Shown here: positions 1 through 4,713 of the stretch, in pieces
How positions within the stretch are numbered: the first letter of the stretch is position 1
Layout: each line of letters starts with the position of its first letter
Origin: Methylococcaceae bacterium
Lineage (GTDB): Bacteria; Pseudomonadota; Gammaproteobacteria; Methylococcales; Methylomonadaceae
Assembly: GCA_003155565.1 (NCBI GenBank)
Contig: PMDM01000489.1
Coordinates: forward strand, 1-6,540
Reading direction: 5' to 3'
DNA: 6,540 nucleotides
Made by a program: the position numbers and the translations under genes
Notes under the pieces: model-generated
What the model was told of the DNA's origin: nothing
The model's database searches: none
The model's input: the letters and a program-made list of their open reading frames with translations, nothing else

Positions 1-1064
1 TTGGCCGTGGTCTCCTGTTTGAGCAGATTGAGAGCGATATGGCGTAAGATGGCGCCGTTTTGAGGTCCATTGTTGGTGCGATACCGTTGATCATCTTCCC
101 GAAAGGCGACATCGAGTACCCAGTGGAGACTGTTTTCGATTCCCCCATGAGTCCGGGTCGCATCCAAGAGCCGGGCCGCCGAACCAGGTAAGCTCGACAG
201 ATAAAACGCCGTTTCCACGGTGGTGTGGTCGGGGAACTGTCGTTCCCGGCGCAGCATGGTGAGCGTCTGGAGTTTCGCCCAGGCGGAAGCATCGGGCAGG
301 AAGGGAAACCCGGTCGGGTCGGACAACGTCCAGCATTCACGGATTTCGAGGCGACCATGGTCTTTCTCGACCGTTCGGGTATAGTCGGGCGTGTACGCTT
401 GTTGGGCCAGTGGCGGGGTCGCTTGGAACAGGTCGCTGACTTCCTGGTAGAGCACCGGATGGTTTTCCTTGAGCGCTAACACGTAGTCCGCTTGGCCGTC
501 GACGATGGATTGGGCGATGTCCTTCTGACAACCGAGCGCATCAATGGTCACAATGCAGCCCGACACATCCAACAACGCCAACAGCGCGGGAATGGCCGTG
601 ATTTCATTCGATTTATCATCGACTTTCACCTGCCCTAAAACCAGGTTGTTTTGTTGTGCCCAAGCACTGACCATGTGGATCGCTGCTTTTTTAGAGGCTT
701 TGTCCAAGCTGCGTCGTATGCACTTGCCATCAATGGCAATCACTTCCCCTTCGGTGAGCGTAGCTAAATCAGCAACCCAACGGGAAAAACAAACACTAAA
801 GTGGTCGGTATCAATGGCCGCATAAACTTCACCGAAGGTGTCGTGCGAAGGTATGCCATGCTCTAAACCCAGCAATCCGGTGAACCATTCTTCTTTGGCT
901 AGCCCAAATTCTTCTACTGCAACCCAGTTATCGGCACCGCAAATAATAGCGCAGAGGCTGATAAAGAAAATATCTTGCAGCTGATGCTTCTTTTGTCTGT
1001 TGACCCGGGGGTCTTGTATACTCGAAAAGTGATGGATAATGGAAGGTGTGGGTTTGGCTGTCAT
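1..1064 (-). CDS. ISAs1-family (H-repeat type) transposase, C-terminus beyond window
   Basis: A DDE transposase that would move its own insertion sequence. Read from the ATG at 1064 the frame stays open for 354 codons to the window edge with no stop or frameshift. ISAs1 transposases are usually about 370-380 residues, so only a short tail is missing. Visible motifs are the N-terminal block with DPR (18-20) and the D-IFF helix, then IAIDGK with the first catalytic Asp (D112), then TIDALGCQKDIA (D175). A C-terminal block reads GGIENSLHWVLDVAFRED, with E310 the likely catalytic Glu, followed by ALNLLKQE. One oddity: in family members I recall, the residue after His306 is Trp (HWgIEN). Here it is Gly307, one T-to-G change away, and this might impair activity. 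The coding GC also shifts from about 60% (bases 1-600) to about 47% (601-1064). No strong ribosome binding site precedes the ATG. The family call is firm; activity is unknown. Confidence 0.93.
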   Translation of the reverse strand, partial: MTAKPTPSIIHHFSSIQDPRVNRQKKHQLQDIFFISLCAIICGADNWVAVEEFGLAKEEWFTGLLGLEHGIPSHDTFGEVYAAIDTDHFSVCFSRWVADLATLTEGEVIAIDGKCIRRSLDKASKKAAIHMVSAWAQQNNLVLGQVKVDDKSNEITAIPALLALLDVSGCIVTIDALGCQKDIAQSIVDGQADYVLALKENHPVLYQEVSDLFQATPPLAQQAYTPDYTRTVEKDHGRLEIRECWTLSDPTGFPFLPDASAWAKLQTLTMLRRERQFPDHTTVETAFYLSSLPGSAARLLDATRTHGGIENSLHWVLDVAFREDDQRYRTNNGPQNGAILRHIALNLLKQETTA

Positions 1065-1084
1065 TGAAAATCAAAATGATAGCC

Positions 1085-1113
1085 TTATTACCTCATCTAA
1101 ATTCTATTTTCAA
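1085..1113 (-). promoter_or_regulatory. Candidate sigma-70 promoter of the transposase
   Basis: On the minus strand, TTGAAA (1108-1113) and TAATAA (1085-1090) are separated by exactly 17 bases. This lies inside the element just within its terminal repeat, about 20 bases ahead of the transposase ATG. The hexamers are imperfect matches in AT-rich DNA, so the call is moderate. Confidence 0.4.
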
Positions 1114-1123
1114 GCATTTTTAA

Positions 1124-1137
1124 GCGCGATTGCCCTG
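1124..1137 (-). repeat. Putative terminal inverted repeat of the ISAs1-type element
   Basis: On the minus strand this reads CAGGGCAATCGCGC and lies 60 bases ahead of the transposase start. A CAGGG tip is typical of the family. The partner copy would lie left of base 1, so pairing cannot be tested here. Confidence 0.5.
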
Positions 1138-1189
1138 TCCTGTTACCCTAATTCCCTTTAGGAAGCCCTGAACTTGTGATTCAATTCGT

Positions 1190-1236
1190 GGTTCGACAAA
1201 GCTCTCCTGGTGTTACCGAAGGGTTCACCACGAACG
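1190..1236 (+). repeat. 47-base dispersed repeat, arm A of an inverted pair
   Basis: It begins GGTTCGACAA, contains CCTGGTGTTA, and ends ACGAACG. It matches the reverse complement of 1439-1485 at 38 of 47 positions with no gaps. Similarity over the whole unit, including the non-palindromic middle, indicates a diverged repeat family and not chance dyad symmetry. Confidence 0.75.
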
Positions 1237-1376
1237 GAATCAACACAAACCCAATCAACAAATCGTTCGTCCTGAGCCGGCCGAGGGTGTGAAGAAACCT
1301 CCTACACTCAAAATTAGGATTGAAATCCAACCCGCCTAATTTTAAACCAGTTACAGACTTTCTTCAGTTTTTTAAT

Positions 1377-1445
1377 GGTTCGACAAGCTCACCACGAACG
1401 GAAAAGACAGACTCACCACGAACGGAACCAACACAAATCGTTCGT
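1377..1445. repeat. Tandem CACCACGAACGG words with hairpin arms
   Basis: It begins GGTTCGACAAGCTCACC. The word CACCACGAACGGAA occurs at 1390-1403 and 1414-1427, and a further copy lies at 1226-1239. From 1226 and from 1414 the match continues to 24 bases with one difference. ACGAACG (1418-1424) can pair with CGTTCGT (1439-1445); the same pair occurs at 1230-1236 and 1264-1270, so the unit has been duplicated with its hairpin. Confidence 0.65.
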
Positions 1446-1485
1446 CTTGAGCCTTTCGATAACACCAGGAAAGCCTTGTCGAAGG
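1439..1485 (-). repeat. 47-base dispersed repeat, arm B of an inverted pair
   Basis: Reverse-complement partner of 1190-1236 (38 of 47 identical). Its outer word CTTGTCGAA also pairs perfectly with TTCGACAAG at 1379-1387, so it can form alternative stems. It ends 9 bases from the stop codon of the minus-strand membrane-protein gene and lies in that gene's transcript. Confidence 0.75.
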
Positions 1486-1493
1486 ACTTAAAT

Positions 1494-2279
1494 TCATTCA
1501 CTTCCTGCACCTTGATAAGCATTTTTCCTGGTTTTCGCTGACCTTACCCATTCGCGGGCATTTTTCAATCCATTCATGGCCGGAGCGGCTCCACCTATGG
1601 CTACGGCATCCACCAAGCAATACCAAGCTGCCACGCCGCTGGGGGGGTTGCCTTGCGACCAACCCAGCACGGGATCAATCGCAGCCCATTTCCAGGTGCC
1701 AACGGCTGTCCCGATAAGCTCCAGCCAAGTGGTAATGAAGAAAGCGGCAAGGTACACCAGCGGTGAACGGCCTTTGAAGAGATAAGCCAAAAAGACGCAA
1801 AACAGCATTGCACCTACGGCATCACCCTGATCTGGAATGCCGCTAATCCCCCATAATGACCACAAACCGCACACTAACACCACGAATAAAGCAATTTCCC
1901 TGGCGTATCTTAGGAATAATCCCGACCGCGCCAAGGCAACAGCCGTTAAGTAAACCATGCCATGACCGGGCGGGACATAAGCAGGTACATTGCCAAAGCG
2001 GTAGGTATAGCCGCCCATAAAAGGAGAAGCGAAATGTTCACCAATGGTAGCAAAAATCACGGCGATGCCGACTTGTACCCTGACTTCAATTGGCTCCCCC
2101 AAGAGCAAGCCTACAAGGAATACCCAGCCGCAAACGCCCAAGGCATTTTGTTTTTCTATCCCCGCATGGGCATCACTCATCAAACAGACTGCAACACAAA
2201 AGAAAGTGAATGCGGCGATGAAATAATCCCGTTTTTTATGGGAATAAGATACGTTTTGTTGTGGAAAATGGCGTAACAC
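1494..2279 (-). CDS. Polytopic membrane protein of unknown function
   Basis: I do not recognise a named family with confidence. The protein has 261 residues and about six to seven hydrophobic segments, roughly 20-37, 49-61, 68-85, 107-122, 128-147, 155-168 and 173-192, plus a weaker stretch at 218-233. It ends in a basic, Lys/Arg-containing tail. Polar residues inside conserved-looking blocks suggest an enzyme or transporter rather than a plain anchor: GEHFASPF (80-87), VPPGHGM (102-108), TWLELIGTAVGTW (184-196) and GNPPSG (210-215) followed by D224. The start is GTG, preceded by AGGG at a spacing of about six; an in-frame stop lies shortly upstream and the next Met is residue 34, inside the first membrane segment. 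It starts 63 bases after yqaA on the same strand and is probably cotranscribed with it. The arrangement of Glu, Gly and aromatic residues faintly recalls CruF-type carotenoid enzymes, which I cannot establish. Confidence 0.85.
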   Translation of the reverse strand: MLRHFPQQNVSYSHKKRDYFIAAFTFFCVAVCLMSDAHAGIEKQNALGVCGWVFLVGLLLGEPIEVRVQVGIAVIFATIGEHFASPFMGGYTYRFGNVPAYVPPGHGMVYLTAVALARSGLFLRYAREIALFVVLVCGLWSLWGISGIPDQGDAVGAMLFCVFLAYLFKGRSPLVYLAAFFITTWLELIGTAVGTWKWAAIDPVLGWSQGNPPSGVAAWYCLVDAVAIGGAAPAMNGLKNAREWVRSAKTRKNAYQGAGSE

Positions 2280-2342
2280 AATGAACCCTACAGTTAAAAA
2301 ACATTAGCAAATCTGCTCTATATATTGTTGATTTTCGGCAGT

Positions 2343-2753
2343 TTAAACGAACAACCAAGCAACAACTAAATATCGACAAAACTTGCCCAACATTATAATT
2401 AAAAAAGCCGACAATAAAGGCAACTTTAACCAGCCTCCGGCAAAACATAAGGCATCGCCAACAATGGGCAACCATGAAAAAAACAGCGCCCATAGCCCTC
2501 TTGCTTTAACAACATCCAATGCTTTTTGCTTATCCGCCGATAAAAGCGTAGGCACTGGAAATTTTTTTGCCGCTAACATGCCTAAACCCCAAGTGGTCAT
2601 GGCACCTAATGTGTTCCCTACTGTTGCGGCCAAGAGCAGATTTTCGATGCGATAACTCCCCGTCGATGCCATATAAGCCAAAACCGCTTCAGAGCCGCCG
2701 GGGGCAATGGTCGAAGAGATAAAAGCACTTAAAAATAACTCCCAAAGACCCAT
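2343..2753 (-). CDS. yqaA: YqaA family (small DedA/VTT-type) inner membrane protein
   Basis: A 136-residue inner membrane protein, close to the roughly 142 residues of E. coli YqaA. Diagnostic stretches are SSTIAPGGSEAVL (13-25), GNTLGAMTTWGLG (46-58), and SWLPIVGDALCFAGGWL (93-109) with a following GKFCRYL. DedA relatives help maintain membrane potential and some move lipid carriers across the membrane; the role of YqaA itself is unsettled. Its ATG follows a strong terminator by about 30 bases, leaving little room for its own promoter, so some readthrough from the cupredoxin gene or a promoter overlapping the terminator is likely. The ribosome binding site is weak, with only an AAGAA well upstream. 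It is followed at 63 bases by the unknown membrane-protein gene. The family call is strong; no specific function is claimed. Confidence 0.9.
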   Translation of the reverse strand: MGLWELFLSAFISSTIAPGGSEAVLAYMASTGSYRIENLLLAATVGNTLGAMTTWGLGMLAAKKFPVPTLLSADKQKALDVVKARGLWALFFSWLPIVGDALCFAGGWLKLPLLSAFLIIMLGKFCRYLVVAWLFV

Positions 2754-2779
2754 GATTGTTTGTTGTTCTTAAGTTACCC

Positions 2780-2812
2780 AAAAAAAAGCCCCGCACACAA
2801 GCAGGGCTTTTT
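2780..2812 (-). terminator. Intrinsic terminator after the cupredoxin gene
   Basis: On the minus strand AAAAAGCCCTGC pairs with GCGGGGCTTTTT across a six-base loop, with one G-U pair in the RNA, followed by a run of eight T. It lies just past the cupredoxin stop codon. The A-rich left side makes it near symmetric, but the G-U pair is only possible in the minus-strand transcript, so that direction is favoured. Confidence 0.88.
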
Positions 2813-2825
2813 GTGCCGACCTTGT

Positions 2826-3749
2826 CTATTTACTCGGCAAGACTTTATTTTTAGATGAAAAAACGAGGTTAATTAATCGTGAAACTAGGCGTTTTATAAA
2901 TCCTATAAACATCCCCAATAAACCAAAACTATAGGTTGTAACTTCCGCAATACTCTTGCCCTGAAATTTTCTGCCCATTACGGCGGATATTATCAGACCA
3001 ATCGCCAAGCCAATCACGGTAACACCCGAAACAAAAGAATCGGTTTGGGTGGCCGCTGCTTTTTGCCCCGCTTTTTTAGCAGCCTCTGCTACCGCCAGTG
3101 CTACATTCGCGGCTTCTATCTCTGCCTCTGTAACCTTTGCCGCAGCGAATACTTCTGCCAGCCCAGCATTGTAATCATCCGGTACAACAGGGGCTGTCAC
3201 ACCTGGGATACTGGGCAAATCACCGTCACCATCACCAACCTTTAACTGCGCCTTCATACCCTTTTCCATGTGCTGGGCAATGTCGCAATGAACCAGATAG
3301 GTTTTATCGCCAGGAGGGAGAATTAAGGTTCCAGAAATCTTAGCTGGGCCGGAAACTTCCAAGTGGAACATTCCTTTGGGATACATATACTTCGGTAATC
3401 CGTGCATCATCCACTGATGACGGATTTTATCTTCATTGACGAAGTGTATCGTTAGCTTCGTGCAAGGTTTAAAGTGGAACTCCTGGGTATCAAACGCAAA
3501 CATCCTGCCGGGAAACTTCTCAGCATATTTATGTCCAGCATGGACTGTCACTTCCTTGGTTTCTGAAATACTGTCACAACCCCCAGGCAACTTATCAGTA
3601 TTCTGACCCATAACCATGCCGCCGGACATTTCCATTAAATGACCATCGCCATGATCCATAAGCATTTTGGTATGGTCTTCGATCTCCTCTGCCACTATTG
3701 ATGCAGAAAAGAATATAGACATTAGCCCAAACGATAAAAACTTCACCAT
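2826..3749 (-). CDS. Membrane-anchored periplasmic cupredoxin with an MCO-like type 1 copper loop
   Basis: Probably a periplasmic electron-transfer or copper-binding protein; no substrate is known. Of 307 residues, 1-20 form a signal peptide (cleavage near SIVA-EE). Residues 26-47 are rich in His and Met, a likely copper-binding segment. Residues 65-172 are a cupredoxin-like domain. The loop HCDIAQHMEKGM gives type 1 copper ligands C155, H160 and M165, with H111 (HQWMMHG) the fourth. The C and H/M spacing equals that of multicopper oxidases, but Asp156 replaces a type 3 His and Met114 replaces a type 2 His, so no trinuclear site is expected. C58 and C96 could form a disulfide. A helical Ala/Glu/Lys segment (about 196-234) leads to two hydrophobic segments (239-258 and 272-296) and a basic tail. 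The start has AGGGG nine bases upstream. It lies 93 bases after the PmoD-like gene and ends at a terminator, so the two probably share a transcript. Confidence 0.85.
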   Translation of the reverse strand: MVKFLSFGLMSIFFSASIVAEEIEDHTKMLMDHGDGHLMEMSGGMVMGQNTDKLPGGCDSISETKEVTVHAGHKYAEKFPGRMFAFDTQEFHFKPCTKLTIHFVNEDKIRHQWMMHGLPKYMYPKGMFHLEVSGPAKISGTLILPPGDKTYLVHCDIAQHMEKGMKAQLKVGDGDGDLPSIPGVTAPVVPDDYNAGLAEVFAAAKVTEAEIEAANVALAVAEAAKKAGQKAAATQTDSFVSGVTVIGLAIGLIISAVMGRKFQGKSIAEVTTYSFGLLGMFIGFIKRLVSRLINLVFSSKNKVLPSK

Positions 3750-3781
3750 TGTTTCACACCCCTACTACCCTCTGCGTTGGT

Positions 3782-3829
3782 TTGGCTCAGCTCGAGTTGT
3801 CCGGTATTGCGACGACTGGGCTGAGCCAA
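3782..3829 (-). other. Intergenic hairpin between the two copper-protein genes
   Basis: TTGGCTCAGC (3782-3791) and GCTGAGCCAA (3820-3829) form a perfect ten-base stem. Inside it AGTCGTC and GACAACT can extend pairing with one mismatch. No T-run follows on either strand, so a classical intrinsic terminator is unlikely. It sits between the PmoD-like stop codon and the cupredoxin ribosome binding site, where such hairpins commonly set transcript stability or the relative yield of two cistrons. Confidence 0.65.
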
Positions 3830-3842
3830 CCCCCTAATAAAA

Positions 3843-4436
3843 CTACGCCTTTTCCTTCTTGCCTATGATCTTATCCACTTCTCTCCTGACCGTTGGATTG
3901 TACAAGTACAATACATACGCGCCCGCAGCCCCAATGAGTAGATATAAGAACACCATGCTTTTTGACGCAGCGGGGCCACCACCGGCCTTAAAGCTCATGT
4001 GGACATCCTTTCTCTCACCTTGGTCAGGGACTAAGGTGATGTGGATCAAGTATTTACCGGCTTCTGGCACGCCATTAGGCATTTTCAGCTCAACTGTGCC
4101 TTTTTTATGTTTGGCACCTGCCAGAAAGAACACACGGGTGCCTTCTGGCTCTTTAGTCACTTCAAACTCAACAGTATCGTTTTTATATTTTTGATCTTGA
4201 TAATCAAATACCAATATGATTGCTTCTTTTTCCCTAGGGAGATTGGCACAAAACTCTTCGGCCGGAAAGGCGACCGGTTGATATGCGGTGTAATGTATCC
4301 AATGGTCTGGTTCTAGTTCAAACTTACATTGGTCAGTATCTGTTCCTTTAGCGCCACCATGCGCCCATAATGATGCGGAAAAAAGTACCGCAATCGACCC
4401 CATGATAATTTTTCTTAATAATTCTGATGTGTTCAT
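3843..4436 (-). CDS. PmoD/AmoD-like periplasmic protein with C-terminal membrane anchor
   Basis: A 197-residue protein from the chosen ATG. Residues 1-25 are a signal peptide ending SASLWA, predicted to leave His26 (HGG) as the mature N-terminus. The soluble part has two cysteines, C37 (DQC) and C63 (EEFC), a YTAYQP-x6-EEFC-x2-LP block (49-67), and H48, H132 and H146-M147. A membrane helix (about 160-179) and a basic tail keep the domain outside and the tail in the cytoplasm. This layout resembles PmoD/AmoD of methane and ammonia oxidisers. Characterised Methylocystis PmoD binds a CuA-type centre at a homodimer interface, but I cannot map those ligands here, so the name is tentative. An in-frame GTG at 4448 is possible, but it falls inside the ribosome binding site of the ATG. 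It is the first gene of a unit with the cupredoxin and diverges from pgi. Confidence 0.8.
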   Translation of the reverse strand: MNTSELLRKIIMGSIAVLFSASLWAHGGAKGTDTDQCKFELEPDHWIHYTAYQPVAFPAEEFCANLPREKEAIILVFDYQDQKYKNDTVEFEVTKEPEGTRVFFLAGAKHKKGTVELKMPNGVPEAGKYLIHITLVPDQGERKDVHMSFKAGGGPAASKSMVFLYLLIGAAGAYVLYLYNPTVRREVDKIIGKKEKA

Positions 4437-4440
4437 AATG

Positions 4441-4450
4441 CCTCGCACCT
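4441..4450 (-). promoter_or_regulatory. Ribosome binding site deciding the PmoD-like start
   Basis: The minus strand reads AGGTGCGAGG, giving AGGT ten bases and GAGG four bases ahead of the ATG at 4436. The upstream GTG candidate at 4448 lies within this stretch, which argues for the ATG start. Confidence 0.6.
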
Positions 4451-4459
4451 TACAATTTT

Positions 4460-4489
4460 ATTATAATAAATATGTTTTTTAAAAAACAT
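4460..4489 (-). promoter_or_regulatory. TATAAT box with an overlapping 18-base palindrome
   Basis: A perfect minus-strand TATAAT (4460-4465) lies 23 bases ahead of the PmoD-like ATG. The hexamer 17 bases upstream (ATGTTT) is a poor -35. Across the spacer and -35 lies the perfect palindrome ATGTTTTTTAAAAAACAT (4472-4489). A poor -35 covered by a dyad fits a regulated promoter, but AT-rich palindromes also arise by chance. No regulator can be named. Confidence 0.4.
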
Positions 4490-4523
4490 CGGCCTTGTCT
4501 GTAAATCTAAGTTTACATTGAAC

Positions 4524-4551
4524 AAAATAACTGTGATTTTCTGTTCGTCAA
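4524..4551 (-). promoter_or_regulatory. Alternative sigma-70 promoter of the copper-protein unit
   Basis: On the minus strand TTGACG (4546-4551) and TATTTT (4524-4529) are 16 bases apart. Transcripts from here would carry a leader of about 80 bases containing the dyad GTAAA-N6-TTTAC (4501-4516) and the 18-base palindrome. It has a better -35 but a weaker -10 than the candidate nearer the gene. Confidence 0.35.
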
Positions 4552-4620
4552 TAGCGACGTTGCACTCTAGCACATCAACCGTGACAAATAAAGAACCCTA
4601 ATCAAAGTATTAAGCCCTAC

Positions 4621-4634
4621 TTGATCTATATCAA
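4621..4634. promoter_or_regulatory. Perfect FNR/Anr-type binding site
   Basis: TTGATCTATATCAA matches the FNR/Anr consensus TTGAT-N4-ATCAA at all ten fixed positions. Its centre lies about 57 bases ahead of the inferred pgi start point, near the -61.5 position of class I activation, and over 100 bases ahead of either candidate start point of the divergent unit. Regulation of pgi is therefore more likely. FNR/Anr proteins sense oxygen through a 4Fe-4S cluster. The match is direct; occupancy is inferred. Confidence 0.7.
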
Positions 4635-4649
4635 TTCCGTCCTTCCGTC

Positions 4650-4678
4650 TTGCCATCCTGCCTACCTTCTCGTAGACT
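4650..4678 (+). promoter_or_regulatory. Candidate sigma-70 promoter of pgi
   Basis: TTGCCA (4650-4655, five of six) and TAGACT (4673-4678, four of six) are 17 bases apart. The expected start point near 4685 gives a leader of about 30 bases before the pgi ATG. A middling -10 would suit activation from the FNR-type site just upstream. Confidence 0.5.
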
Positions 4679-4713
4679 TAACTTTGAAATAAACAAGCGG
4701 AGACTCCAAAAAT

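Larger units (their letters stand above)
1..1137 (-). mobile_element. Partial ISAs1-family insertion sequence, transposase-start end present
   Basis: The transposase gene plus its short upstream leader form one end of an ISAs1-type element. Reading inward on the minus strand, the outer end is CAGGGCAATCGCGC, starting with the CAGGG expected of ISAs1 terminal repeats. I therefore place the boundary near 1137. It could lie a few bases further out, since CAGGACAGGG is also possible. The other terminal repeat and the target duplication lie outside the window, so neither the boundary nor the completeness of the element can be confirmed here. Confidence 0.75.
1138..1493. other. Gene-free intergenic stretch built of dispersed repeats
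   Basis: No coding region is supported here on either strand: the only open frames are short, lack ribosome binding sites and run through repeats. The stretch carries several degenerate copies of two short words, CACCACGAACGG and CGTTCGTCYTGAGC, and of TTCGACAAG with its complement. These look like the small palindromic dispersed repeats common between genes in proteobacterial genomes. It separates the insertion sequence from the end of the membrane-protein gene. Confidence 0.7.

Noticed and set aside
91..531. Short minus-strand reading frames at 91-336 and 337-531
   Set aside because: They are out of frame with the intact transposase that spans the same bases and show no family motifs, so they are shadows and not evidence of a frameshifted gene.
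1138..1493. CRISPR array
   Set aside because: The repeated words are irregularly spaced, occur in both orientations and differ in sequence, and there are no uniform spacers.
1320..1541. Plus-strand 73-codon open frame
   Set aside because: It runs through dispersed repeats, has no ribosome binding site and overlaps the end of the minus-strand membrane-protein gene.
2826..3749. True multicopper oxidase
   Set aside because: At 307 residues with a single cupredoxin domain, and with the type 2 and one type 3 histidine positions replaced, it cannot form the usual trinuclear site on its own.
4437..4448. GTG at 4448 as start of the PmoD-like gene
   Set aside because: It falls within the AGGTGCGAGG ribosome binding site that is correctly spaced for the ATG at 4436, and the extra residues add nothing to the signal peptide.
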